The notes: generated by a model from the letters alone, not told the origin. Counted from the first letter of the stretch, positions 19,191-30,366 are shown. The stretch: DNA of 64,000 nucleotides from Theristus sp. LFF4_11 (GCA_030248135.1 JASANC010004087.1:248001-312000); one strand, 5' to 3'. Translations and numbers: made by a program.

Positions 19191-20239
19191 CGTTTTAGCA
19201 ATGTCCGAGAACATCCAATTGTGGAGCGTGAGTTAACTGGAGCGTAATATCATAAAACGTGCCAACCGTCTGATAGAGATAGATTCGAAAATTTTTGGGG
19301 GGGGGGACATAGGGAAAGAAATATTTTGTACTAAACAGCAAAAAGAAAGTCGGAGCGTGAATTGGGTATAAGCAATCACGCTTTAGAAACAGAAATAGAC
19401 GTTTTAAAAAGGTGTGGCAGCCAATTAATTTTTTTCTTTCGTTTACTTTTTCAATCAGAGAAAAAATGCAATTCCTTGTTGCAACTTCTTGAATAAAGGA
19501 ACGTAGTGAAGAAACTGAAGCGGCGCCATTCGTGTGCTTTCGGCCGTTGTTCGCGATCGCAATGGCGAAAGGCCGCTTTGATTGGTTGACCCAGAAAAAC
19601 AAACAAGTGACACGGTGATTGGTTGCACGTTGCACAAGACCATGATGACCATAAACAGAGGTTTTATGGTTGGTTGGTTGATTGCGCCCTGATTGGTTGG
19701 CCCAGAAAACAAATGAAAAACGAATCGGGCCCTGATTGGTGGTTGCACCAGAGGCTACAGCGACGAAAAAATCTGGACGCACATTCGATCGGTTGTTCAA
19801 AACTTTGTGCACCATCATTTAAAAATTTGTGGCAGTCAAACTCACTCATGGCACAATCCAAACAGACAGCAATCGCAGACGGAAATCGGAGGATCCCTGA
19901 TCTGAAAAACACAGAGCTCACAACTTTTTGAACAATAAAAAGTTGGTGAATTGAAGGATTGACTGATAATGCAACGCTGAATGGAATCAGTTCATCGTTC
20001 TGGTTTGTTTTCTGATCCATTTTCCGTATCGACAAGGTTTACAGATGGGCTCCCGATACTTTCCCACAGATGAGTAGATGCTATGCATGTGCAGCCGCTG
20101 CACCCGTACCAGTGGAATGGATTTTTGATGAAGATGCATGTGCATTTCTTTCATAATGTAGCACTCCGAAAAATTTTGGTTGCCCTTCTTTTCTAAAAAC
20201 CGACAAGCTCGTGGTCGGACATTGCTAAAACGGACCTGA
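19191..20239. other. Unique core of the palindrome
   Basis: About 1 kb of single-copy sequence between inverted flanks. It contains five or more GATTGGTTG words at 19578-19745 (inverted CCAAT boxes), partly in a GATTGGTTGRCCCAGAAAA repeat. A minus-strand frame of 207 codons crosses it but matches nothing I know and lacks coding character. Confidence 0.45.
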
Positions 20240-20313
20240 TTCAAATCTTAATCCTAAAGCCTAATCCTGAGCCTAACTTGATCCCAACCTAATCCTAACC
20301 TAAGCCAAGCCTT
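20240..20313 (-). repeat. Degenerate telomere-like tract, right of centre
   Basis: CCTAATCC, CCTAACC and CCTAAGCC words, the inverted partner of 19108-19190. Confidence 0.6.
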
Positions 20314-20504
20314 TTCAGGAAGTAAGATGTGAAAACAATTGCGTTTTGAACAAGTTCCTGTTGGGGCCGGAGCGTGTGCACGCGCGCTAGTGGATCATGA
20401 GCATGAGCATGCCGATGCCCGTGCGCGTGCGTTTTAAAAAAGAAGCGCCAGCAAAATTCAAAATTTTCCTCTAAAAAAACAAAAATGACGATTTTAAAAA
20501 TTTC

Positions 20505-20860
20505 ATGGGGGTGTGAGGGGGGTGTCGGCCAAATTTTCGAGGGGGGTCCGATGGGGGGGGGGTGGCACGGTGCCCCCCACCCGACGGTCTCTGGTGCTCT
20601 GGGGGTGTATTCCCCCACCCCCCTTCACGCCAGTACCGTGGGCGAGGGGGGGTGGGGGGGGGGGGGTACACCCCCCCAGACCAGAGCACCAGAGACCGTC
20701 GGGTGGGGGGGGGGGGGGGGCACAGTGCCACCCCCCCTAAAACCGGGCACCCCCCCCATCGGACCCCCCCCCCCCCCCCTCGAAAATTTGGCGGACACCC
20801 CCCACACCCCCCATGAAATTTTGTCTGGCGGAGACCCCCCCCCAAACTTTTCCGTACACC
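20505..20860. repeat. Back-to-back inverted poly-G/poly-C units
   Basis: The TCGGCCAAATTTTCGAGG unit appears first on + (20515-20640) and then reversed (20660-20860), forming a local inverted repeat of G and C runs about 350 bp long. Confidence 0.75.
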
Positions 20861-21014
20861 CTAAAAAAATTTTTTCGAAAATCATGATTTTTTGTCCATA
20901 AAGTCCATAATATAAGCTGAATATATGATAACTTGACCATCTTCATTGTAATTTCAAAGATTTTGCAGCAAAATTTAGCGTTTTTCCTTCAAAGTTTAAG
21001 CGAAAAAATATCAT

Positions 21015-21190
21015 GGGGGGTGGGGGGCAGTACCGTGGGCGGGGGGGGTACATCCCCCAGAGCACCAGAGACCGTCGGGAGGGAGGGGGGGTGGGGGGCA
21101 CCGTGCCACCCCCCCCTAAAACCGGGCACCCCCCCCCCCATCGGACCCCCCCCCCTCGAAAATTTGGCCGACACCCCCCCCCCAAATTTT
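21015..21190 (-). repeat. Poly-C unit
   Basis: Reverse-oriented copy of the unit at 13785-13975, with C runs of 7-10 and the CCAGAGCACCAGAGACCGTCGG phrase (22 bp in full) at about 21057-21078. Confidence 0.7.
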
Positions 21191-21289
21191 CTGCACACCC
21201 TTAAATTTTTTTTGAAAATCATGATTTTTTGTCTATAAAGTCCATAATATAAGCTGAATATATGCAGGGGTCGAGCCCGATTTTTGGCG

Positions 21290-21450
21290 AGTCCGAGGGG
21301 GGGGGGGGTCCGCCCAAATTTGGGGGGGGTCGTACCGGGTGGGGGGGGTCGACTTGGTTGGGGGGGGGCTCCCGAGCGAGACCGAAAATTCTAGGGGGGG
21401 GGTCCGACTGAGCGAGACCGAAAATTCTAGGGGGGGGGGTCGGACCAAAA
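21290..21450 (+). repeat. Poly-G block with duplicated GAGCGAGACCGAAAATTCTAG
   Basis: Runs of 8-12 G separate two copies of GAGCGAGACCGAAAATTC at about 21373 and 21411. No partner was seen in the left arm. Confidence 0.65.
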
Positions 21451-21475
21451 GTTGTTGAATAAAAGGGTGTGCGTT

Positions 21476-21685
21476 CGATTGCGGCCCATTAGATAGCGGC
21501 CGAAGCATTGCGGCCGAAGCATTGCGGCCTGAAGGATTGCGGCCTGAAGGATTGCGGCCTAGGACGATTGCGGCCTGAAGGATTGCGGCCTGGACAATTG
21601 CGGCCTGAAGGATTGCGGCCTGGGACGATTGCGGCCTGGGACGATTGCGGCCCGGGACGATTGCGGCCCGGGACGATTGCGGCCC
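21476..21685 (+). repeat. GGCC minisatellite, array 3
   Basis: Tandem GCGGCCTGAAGGATT and GCGGCCTGGGACGATT units. Inverted partner of 18023-18280 with the same order of variants. Confidence 0.9.
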
Positions 21686-22291
21686 ACGAAATTTTAAAGC
21701 GTTGTCATTGTCTTTGTCGCACGCAACTGGTTATGTTATTCTCGCACACGAGTTTTCCATTCTTTTTTTCAAAAAAAGTTGTTTTTTGTTTATTGATTAG
21801 TAATTATGTTTTTCTTAGAGCCCCAAATCGAAATCTTCTATGCTCAACTTTCCTTGTCGCCGGGCAGAGCTATATTTCATCTGAGCCTTTTTTGTTTAAT
21901 TTGTTATTAAATTTTAAGTTATTGTGGATTTATTCAAACGTGTCCAAACTAAAATGACGTCATTTGCTTTAAAAACGCCCGTTTGCAAAAAAAACACAGG
22001 CACTAAAATGTTAGTTTGGTGTGACTGATTCGACATTCACCATTTGTTTACGAAAAGAAATCGGCTAAACGGAAAATCTGGTTTGCAGTGAACAGCAAGC
22101 GCATGTTTGGCGGCACATGACGTCATTTCAGTGGGACACGTTTAAAAAAATAGGTCATACCAATTAATTATTTAAAATTAAACCAACAAAAAAATCGCAT
22201 TAAAAATTAAAACTGTACTTTCTTATGAAAATATCTAGATATCTGAAAATCTTCTTTTGTCTCGAGTCGAGTCCTCAGGCAGAGACCCCAC

Positions 22292-22941
22292 CTTGGGTTG
22301 TTGAAAAAAACAAAAATTTAATTGAAAAATTTCAGAAATTAAAGTTGTGCTAAATAAACCAGGGAGTTCGAAGAACCACATTTGATGTGCAAGCGCCTCC
22401 CGAATGACTCCCAAAAACTTTCCAGATTTTATTTGGTGACCTCATTTACCCCTTTTCCAAACCGTTACCATGCCTCTTCTTGTGTTTTGACCCTCAAAAC
22501 GTCACTAATTGTCCCCAGCCCAAGTGAAAATACACATACCGGGTTGAAATTCGATCAATTCTGATGATGGCGCAACGACAGGACACGAAACAGAAGACAG
22601 ACAACGTGGCGCTTGCAAACGGAGCAGCTCGGACGCTCAGAAATCAGATTGCAAGGCGAATTGTCACCTTATCTGCATCAGAAATGGTAAGCCAAGCTGT
22701 GGAACGCTCAAAAACTTCATCGCCGAAGTTGTCGAAGCCTAAAATCAAGCGGTAAAACGGTCCAAAAACGACTACTGACGGTTTTACGAGGTAATATCAA
22801 AGAAAATTTTTGTTGAACTTTTGAAAAAATTGTGCCAAAATTAAGGTTTTCAGAGTATATTAGAGGAAAAATTTTCGAATTTTTTTAATCGGCATTGTTT
22901 TAATCACATAAAAAATTTAGATTTTTGTTTAACAACCTTAA
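22292..22941 (+). mobile_element. CTAGGG-family transposon, diverged copy
   Basis: Runs from CTTGGGTTGTTGAAA to TTTAACAACCTTA. Inverted partner of 17008-17653; the two are closer to each other than to the 742-bp type. Confidence 0.8.
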
Positions 22942-23288
22942 CCCCACCCCAGCATTTGTTTCAAATCAAACCTCCAGAATCTTGGATTTTCACACATAGG
23001 GATTCGGACAACAAACAACAACAATTCATTTCAATTCAATTCAGTTTCAATTCAATTTCCATTCAATTTCCATTCAATTCAATTTATTTTATTGCTAACA
23101 GCGGCGCAAATAGCGCAAATATCAACGATCGATTCGACGCAAACGCAGCAGACACGACGACGACGATGGCTTAAGCCATTGTTGTTCCAGAGCAGGGGTG
23201 TTGGGTGAGGGGCGATATAGATGGCTGGAGCAAATTTTCTAGATAGATTGAAATTGACCTGGAAAGGTGACAAAGCATGAAAACTTTG

Positions 23289-23496
23289 TGGGCCGCAATC
23301 GTCCCAGGCCGCAATCGTCCCAGGCCGCAATCGTCCCAGGCCGCAATTGTCCCAGGCCGCTATCGTCCAGGCCGCTATCGTCCAGGCCGCTATCGTCCAG
23401 GCCGCTATGCTTCGGCCGCAATCGTCCAGGCCGCAATCTTTCAGGCCGCTACGCTTCGGCCGCAATCGTCCAGGCCGCAATCTCTTGGGCCGCAAA
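23289..23496 (-). repeat. GGCC minisatellite, array 4
   Basis: GGCCGCAATCGTCCCA and GGCCGCTATCGTCCA units, the inverted partner of 16401-16669 with fewer units. Confidence 0.9.
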
Positions 23497-23824
23497 AGTA
23501 CATTTGCCAATAAAAGTGCTAGAAACCACAGCATCCAGTCAAGGCCTCTCTCTAGTCTCTAGTCATACATTTTGCTTTGATTTTCGTTCGGGTCGGGACA
23601 TCTGAAAGCTACACGAACGAGACACACTGCACGGGTGAGACTTGATATTGAAGTACAGTATTGAAAACATTGACGTACAAAGTGGTAAATGTATAACAAA
23701 GTGGTACGTATACAAAAAAACATACAATATATATTGAGATACAAACATGCATATAATATAGATACCTACAAATGAGAGAAATATAGAGATATACAAGAGA
23801 AAATGTCTCCATCGAAAGTCAAAA

Positions 23825-24235
23825 TCAAAGGGGGGGGGTGGTCAGACGGTCAGGATTTGGTAGGGGGGGTTTGGAAGGTCGAAATCTGGGAGGGGGGTTT
23901 GCCCCCCCCCCCCCAAATTCGAGAGGGGGGGGGGTATTTTGACCAACATTTGGGGGGGGGGGTTTGCCCGGGTGGGGGGGGGGTGTCGATTTGGTTGGGG
24001 AGGGGGGTACCCCCCACCCCCCCCCCCATCTCGACCCCTGAATATATGATAACTTGACCAGTAGCGAAAGTGCGGGGGGTGGGGGGGGCCACCCCCCCTC
24101 AGCCGAACAGCCTGCCCTTGCACGGGCAGAGACCCGTGTACCCCCCCTCCCCCCTTTACCTCGACACGGGTACTAGACTCCCCCCCACCCCCCTCCGCGA
24201 GAAAACACGGGATCGCACCCCCCCCTCACGGTGGT
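23825..24235. repeat. Alternating poly-G/poly-C block, right arm
   Basis: Inverted partner of 15415-15810. G runs in the first half give way to C runs in the second. Confidence 0.75.
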
Positions 24236-24302
24236 CAATCTCATCTCATTTTTTTCCAAAAATACCGTAATTTTTGCATTTTTCTTGACGTTTGTGTCTG
24301 TC

Positions 24303-25043
24303 CTAGGGTTGTTAAAAAAAACAAAAATCGTCATTTTTGTTTTTTTTTTAAAAAAAAAAATTTTTTTTTTAAAAAAAAAATTTCAAAAATCAAAGTTGTG
24401 CTAAATCAATCAGGGAGTCCGAAGAACCACATATGATATGCATGCGCCTCCCGAATGACTCCCGTATGGCGGAACTTTGCAGATTTTGTTTTGGTGACCT
24501 CAATTACCCCTTTTCCAAACCGTCACCATGCCTCTTCTTGTGTTTTGACCTCCAAAACGTCACTAATTGTCCCCAGCTAAGCTAATGCTAAAGTGAAGAC
24601 AAACATACCGCCTTGAAATTCGATCAATTCTTCTGATGGTGTCGCGACGACACGACACGAAGCAGCAACCAGACAACGTAGCGCTTGCAAACGGAGCAGC
24701 GAGCACAATCGGACGCTCTGCGAGGCGAATCGTCACCTTATCTGCATCGGAAATGGTAGGCTAAGCTTTGGGACGCTCAAAAACTTCATCGCAGATGTTG
24801 TCGAAGCCTAAAATCAGTCGGTAAAACGGCCCAAAATCGACTGCTAAAGGTTTTACGAGGTATGATCAAAGAAAATTTTTGTTGAACTTTCGAAAAATTG
24901 TGCCAAAATTGAGGTTTTCAGAGCATATTAGAGGAAAATTTTTCGAATTTTTTTTTTTAAAAAAAAAAATCGGCATTTTTGTTTTTTTTTTAATCACTTT
25001 TTTTTTTAAAAAAAAAATTTTCATTTTTGTTTAACAACCCTAG
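24303..25043 (+). mobile_element. CTAGGG-family transposon with target duplication TCTGTC
   Basis: 741 bp from CTAGGGTTGTT to AACAACCCTAG, flanked by TCTGTC at 24297-24302 and 25044-25049. The left arm holds the uninterrupted site near 15333-15350 (CATGGGACAGACACAAACG). This fixes the ends of the family and a duplication of about 6 bp, and shows that this copy inserted after the arms formed. No transposase is encoded. Confidence 0.92.
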
Positions 25044-25692
25044 TCTGTCCCATGATTTTTTGTCTTTAAAGTCCATAATATAAGCTAAATATATGATAAC
25101 TTGACCATCTTCATTGTAATTTCAAAGATTTTGCAGCAAAATTTAGCGTTTTTCCTTCAAAATTTAAGCAACAAAATATCATGGGGGGGTGGGGGGGTGT
25201 ACCTAGGGTTGTTAAAAAAAACAAAAATCGTCATTTTTGTTTTTTTTTTTTTTAAATTTTTTTTTTAAAAAAAAATTTCAAAAATCAAAGTTGTGCTGAA
25301 TCAATCAGGGAGTCCGAAGAACCACATATGATATGCAAGCGCCTCCCGAATGACTCCCGTATGGCGGAACTTTGCAGATTTTGTTTTGGTGACCTCAATT
25401 ACCCCTTTTCCAAACCGTCACCATGCCTCTTCTTGTGTTTTGACCTCCAAAACGTCACTAATTGTCCCCAGCTAAGCTAATGCTAAAGTGAAGACAAACA
25501 TACCGCCTTGAAATTCGATCAATTCTTCTGATGGTGTCGCGACGACACGACACGAAGCAGCAACCAGACAACGTAGCGCTTGCAAACGGAGCAGCGAGCA
25601 CAATCGGACGCTCTGCGAGGCGAATCGTCACCTTATCTGCATCGGAAATGGTAGGCTAAGCTTTGGGACGCTCAAAAACTTAACGATGTAAA

Positions 25693-27166
25693 TAGGGATG
25701 GATCCGGCAAATTTGCCGGAATCCGGGCCGGATCCGGCAAAAGCCCATTCCGGCCGGGCCGGAATGACCTTTTTATGTCTAAAAAACATCTACGCACATT
25801 TCGTCGCTTCTTCATTACATTTTCAGCATAAAACAGCACAGACACAGAAACAAAGTCAGCAAGACACAGCACGTGAACCAACCAAAAATTCAACAATTGA
25901 CAAAATTCACATCGCATAGGGATAATCAAGTGCTGGCAACACTCGATTCAGAAACATGACCTTTTAGGCGTTCTGAGTTGACAGACGAGACTGGCTGTAC
26001 ACAAACACCTGCCTGGCTTCAGAGAACATTCGTTCGCTTGCCACGCTTGTTAATAGCGGTGTCAGGTATCTGCGCGCGATTGTCGATAGTTTGGCGTATT
26101 TAGACGAGTTCAGCCGCCAAAAGTCTAGCATTAGATCACTTTTGTCCGGTTCGTCGATAAATTCATCCGACTCGTACATATTCATTTCGCCGCGCAGTTC
26201 GTCATCAAGACTGGATTCGCCTGACGGGTTGCGCGGTCGCGCAGCGTGAAACTCAATGCCTCCGTAGAGGCCAGTCGATTTCTTTGGTTCGGGCTCGCGT
26301 TCACTTTCGTCATCGTCGTTGTTCGCGATCTCGGATGTATCGTCGCAGTTTGTGGGCGTCTCCGGTCGTTTCAAGATTTTCTTTACAATGTGAAGTAGTT
26401 CACAACGAATCGCGCCTTCATTTTCGTAGACGACTGCAGTATTCTTGAATCGCGGATCAACGTACGTAGCCATGATGTTGGATTCGTTGTGGAAAAGCGC
26501 ACGGAAGCGTGTGTCGATGCTGGTCAGCAGCGTTTTTTCGTCGTACCAATGCCACTCGCATCGACTTGTTCGATGCGCTGCTTCAGTGCGCAAACGGCGG
26601 GCAACACCACTGAAATGGATTCGTCGTCTCGTCGATTCGTCGTTGGGGGGTTTATCGGGTTTTAGGGGATCACGGCACCCCCGCACACCCACGGTAACAC
26701 ACGTCGCTAAAATTGCTGGTGTTCTGGGGCTCACAAAAAAGCAACTGTTTGACAGCTAACTGAATATGACCAACGAAGATGGCTGATTTCAAAAAAACCT
26801 GCTATTGTTCATCAACAACGTCAGCCAAAAGCTGGCAGCCACGTTTTTTTAAAGTGGACGATGCTGCACATAAGTTTACCACTCAAGACAAAAGCAGTGA
26901 ACCATTTACCACTGAACAGAACACTAAACTAAAGCAACGCTCACTGATCACATGTCAAATGCACAACAACAAAACCAACAAAGCACCGAAACAAATTTGT
27001 CAAACCATTGACCAGCTCTGAAACGGAGGAATCAACTGGTTAATTCGCGGGTCTCGGCCATTCCGGCCGGATCCGGCCGGATCCGGCAAAATTGCGCCGG
27101 AATCCGGACCGGATCCGGATCCAATTTTAGGCGCCGGAATCCGGACCGGAACCGGCTCCATCCCTA
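25693..27166 (-). mobile_element. hAT transposon, 1474 bp, with 8-bp target duplication
   Basis: Termini are TAGGGATGGATCCGGC and the inverted GCCGGCTCCATCCCTA type. GATGTAAA is duplicated exactly at 25685-25692 and 27167-27174, the 8-bp duplication of hAT elements. Subterminal regions are packed with GGATCCGG/CCGGATCC motifs. It encodes a decayed C-terminal transposase piece. The matching empty site in the left arm is at about 12025-12045. Confidence 0.95.
25917..26734 (-). pseudogene. hAT transposase, C-terminal remnant with premature stop
   Basis: The open stretch 26734-25964 has no ATG at its beginning and lacks the BED finger and the first catalytic part of the family. Recognisable blocks are MATYVDPRFK, then an acidic variable region, then the dimerisation domain LSTIARRYLTPLLTSVASERMFSEA-type (quoted in parts: YLTPLLTSVASERMF). 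A TAA at 25964-25966 interrupts the family's conserved end where an acidic codon is expected. The frame continues with KVMFLNRVLPALDYP. This marks a recent nonsense change in an already truncated gene. Confidence 0.85.
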
Positions 27167-27228
27167 GATGTAAACGATGTAACGTTTATCTTACCAAGGT
27201 AGTGACACGATGCCGAAGCATCGAAATA

Positions 27229-27494
27229 CGGTATGGCCGAATAAATGAGGCAGTCCATCAAGGCGAGATCAGCCGCAGACTAGGAGTTGTCTTTTTCAAA
27301 AAAAAGCCAACATAATTCTTAATCATGTGTAGAAGGGATAAAAAATGAAAAGAAGAGCGCGGATAATCCATTAGTTAAAAAAACGCGTCAAATTTAGCAC
27401 ACAATTGGGTTTCTGAACGTCTTTTTTCTTTCATTCAAAATTCGCGCGCTCCTTGCACCCTGAAAAAAGCTGCCATGTTTAACCGGCCATACCG
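27229..27494 (-). mobile_element. TA-flanked MITE (CGGTATGGCCG termini), right arm
   Basis: 266 bp with perfect 11-bp inverted termini and TA at 27227-27228 and 27495-27496. Inverted partner of 11719-11983. Confidence 0.88.
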
Positions 27495-28321
27495 TAGGTA
27501 ATACCCGTTAGTACAAAATACAATGAAACAATCAATAACATCACGCATTCACCACCACACGAACAAAACACGATGAACTGACTGAGCTGACTGAGCTGAG
27601 GTTCTGAGAATTTGAATTTTGAACTTTTTTCAAAACAAGTTATCAATCACGAAAACTGTCACACACGACGAAACATTAACAAATAAAATAACTAGCGAGA
27701 ATGAAACTCATGACTGCCCGGTCAAAACTGTTCAAAACAAAACAGATAATCCACTTCATCGACGATACGAATACGAATTCAAATTGCCGCACAATCTCAG
27801 TGCACAAGACGAAACTCGACTGGCTTCTGAAGTTTCTGACGTATTAACAAAAGAAATCCTGAAAGAACACAAAAGGATTAGCAACGGAACACCACAAACA
27901 TTTTCCGACCACAAGCAGGGCAATGTTGGCAAGTTTAGAAAAAGTTGAAGTGAAAGGGGACATTGAACACAATGTAATTGTTTGTTTGTTTTTCTTTTTT
28001 CTTTTTTTTTAAAGCAAGAATGTTTAATGGACCTAAGATCAATTTATCAATTCGCAAAGTTTTTCTCAATGGGAAAGGAAGGAACTTCATCGCAGATGTT
28101 GTCGAAGCCTAAAATCAGTCGGTAAAACGGCCCAAAATCGACTGCTAAAGGTTTTACGAGGTATAATCAAAGAAAATTTTTGTTGAACTTTCGAAAAATT
28201 GTGCCAAAATTGAGGTTTTCAGAGCATATTAGAGAAAAAATTTTCGAATTAAAAAAAAATCGGCATTTTTGTTTTTTTTAATCACTTTAAAAAAAAATTT
28301 CATTTTTGTTTAACAACCCTA

Positions 28322-28480
28322 GGTGGACCCCCCCCACAGAAAATTTTGAAAAAACGCACCCCCCCCATGGGACCCCCATAGGGGGGTCCCACGTTACCAT
28401 AGGTTGGACCCCCCCCTCACTTTTTGGTCGGCCCCCCCCCCCCACGGCACCATACCCCCCCCCCTTCGAAAATTGTTTTG
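28322..28480 (-). repeat. Poly-C unit, right arm
   Basis: Reverse-oriented counterpart of 10743-10888, directly abutting the CTAGGG element end at 28322. Confidence 0.75.
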
Positions 28481-28589
28481 GGCCCACGGTTACGGTACTG
28501 CTTCACGCTCTTTACTGGTTTCTTCTTCTTTGCCCGTTTTTCTTGGTATGATTGCGGCCTCTGTTCCGAAGAGTTGCGCCCCGTTCGAT

Positions 28590-29065
28590 TCCGATTTCCG
28601 ATCCGAATATTTCTGGCCCGGACGATTCCCGCCCGAATATTTCTGGTCCGAACGATTCCGGCCCGGCAAATTTTACCTAGAACGACTAATAAACTGCTGG
28701 GAGTTGGGAGGATTGCCTTTTTTCGCATTCCACAATCAACTAACGCAATCGTAGATTTTAAAATGATTGCAAAAAAGAAAATAAACTTCAGCCAAATCTA
28801 ATCCCAAAACTAAGCAATGTTGTTATAGGTCTCCTAAGCCAAGCCTTTTACATAAAGGCTCTTCGGAAACGTGAGTTTTTGAAAAAAACTGTTTTGCCGT
28901 GATTTGTTTGATTTTGGATTCATCAAAGATCACGAAAAACGGTACAGGTGATTTACTATTGCTCGTGAAACATTCACCAGGCCGGAATTGTCCGAGCCCG
29001 AATTCTCCGGGCCGCAATCGAACGGGCCGCAATGAGCGGGCTGCAACTCTTCTGGTCGCAATTAG
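28590..29065. repeat. Degenerate GGCC-type minisatellite, right arm
   Basis: Mirror of 10130-10640, with GGCCCGGACGATTCC and GGGCCGCAATCGAACG variants near 28590-28690 and 28975-29065. Confidence 0.6.
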
Positions 29066-29333
29066 AGAGCCGCAATTGAACATACGTCAGCGTGAATTGG
29101 TGCAAGTGGGCTGAGTTTTGTCTTATTGGATTTCGGATTTCACATTCTCTCATTCCCATTCCGTGACTTATGAAGCTTCACGTATTTTTGTCGACCATCA
29201 AATTTTATTTTCCTCCGGCATTTTGGAAAACATTTTAATAAGTTAAAAATTTGGGATTTTCGTTTTTTTCAAACCCTGTTGTTTGTTTAACAACTTCAGT
29301 CTGCCCGCAAGGTTAACAAAAAAACATTCTGAA

Positions 29334-29424
29334 ATGGCCGAGTCGGATTTAGAAAGCGAAGGATCGGCTGGATCCACTGAAGATGTCGGAAGAAGGAATC
29401 TTGCTAAAGAAACAGTAACTGAAG
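29334..29424 (+). pseudogene. Inverted orphan copy of ABCF1 exon 1
   Basis: 91 nt beginning ATGGCCGAGTCGG and ending ACTGAAG before a GTTTGC donor, matching ABCF1 exon 1 (9785-9872, 88 nt). Changes include a net +3 indel and several substitutions, yet the frame and phase-1 donor are kept. It is on the opposite strand from the rest of ABCF1, so cis-splicing to the gene body is impossible. The nearest downstream gene on its strand is the PRL phosphatase at 31311. Promoter-side sequence is duplicated too. Confidence 0.85.
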
Positions 29425-29712
29425 GTTTGCTCTTTTTGATTGTCTCGCGTCAGGTATAAATTTTACAGTTTCTTCCGTCATCCGTCATGAAAGACAACAG
29501 GAAATTTCATACTAAGCCACTGAATGGTGCGAAGAATGAAAGTAAGGTGCAAAGAAAGCAAGCGAAATGAATCGAACCAACCGACACATAAAACAGTTGT
29601 TCTGTTCCAGACACAGTCGTTCCAGAGCGGGGGTTGCGTGGCCGATGTAGAATATAGCTGTGGCAGGCAATTTGCCAGATAAATGGATAGCTGCAAAATT
29701 TTGAGGAGGAGC

Positions 29713-30366
29713 AAAATTTCAAAAATCATAAAGTTGTGCTAAATCAACCAGGGAGTTCGAAGAACCACATTTGATGTGCAATCGCCTCCCGTATGACTCC
29801 CGTATGGCGGAACTTTCCAGATTTTGTTTTGGTGACCTCAATTACCCCTTTTCCAAACCGTCACCATGCCTCTTCTTGTGTTTTGACCTCCAAAACGTCA
29901 CTAATTGTCCCCAGCTAAACTAATGCTAAAGTAAAGACAAACATACCGCCTTGAAATTCGATCAATTCTTCTGATGGTGTCGCGACGACACGACACGAAG
30001 CAGCAAGCAACCAGACAACGTAGCGCTTGCAAACGGAGCAGCGAGCACAATCGGACGCTCTGCGAGGCGAATCGTCACCTTATCTGCATCGGAAATGGTA
30101 GGCCAAGCTTTGGGACGCTCAAAAACTTCATCGCAGATGTTGTCGTAGCCTAAAATCAGTCGGTAAAACGGCCCAAAATCGACTGCTAAAGGTTTTACGA
30201 GGTATGATCAAAGAAAATTTTTGTTGAACTTTCGAAAAATTTTGCCAAAATTGAGGTTTTCAGAGCATATTAGAGGAAAATTTTTCGAATTTTTTTTTTT
30301 AATCGGCATTTTTGTTTTTTTTTTAATCACTTTTTTTTAAATTTCATTTTTGTTTAACAACCCTAG
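29713..30366 (+). mobile_element. CTAGGG-family element, left end missing
   Basis: Starts inside the family at GCAAAATTTCAAAAATC and ends AACAACCCTAG. It lies at the outer edge of the right arm, so it may mark the right breakpoint of the duplication. Confidence 0.8.

Larger units (their letters stand above)
25203..28322 (+). mobile_element. CTAGGG-family element carrying a 2.4-kb nested insertion
   Basis: The first part (25203-25680) is standard family sequence and the second part resumes at about 28082 and ends ACAACCCTAG. Between them lie a hAT element, a TA-flanked MITE and ~0.6 kb of unknown sequence. AACTT occurs at both sides of the insert and may be its target duplication. Outer flanks GTGTAC and GTGGAC are near-identical. 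Confidence 0.8.

Noticed and set aside
19195..19818. A 207-codon minus-strand frame in the palindrome core
   Set aside because: It overlaps the CCAAT-type repeats, has no recognisable motif and a composition like non-coding DNA.
27619..27948. A 109-codon frame in the nested insert of the right arm
   Set aside because: It has no ATG start, only a TTG. The left-arm copy keeps the text but has a homopolymer shift just upstream, and no family resemblance was seen.
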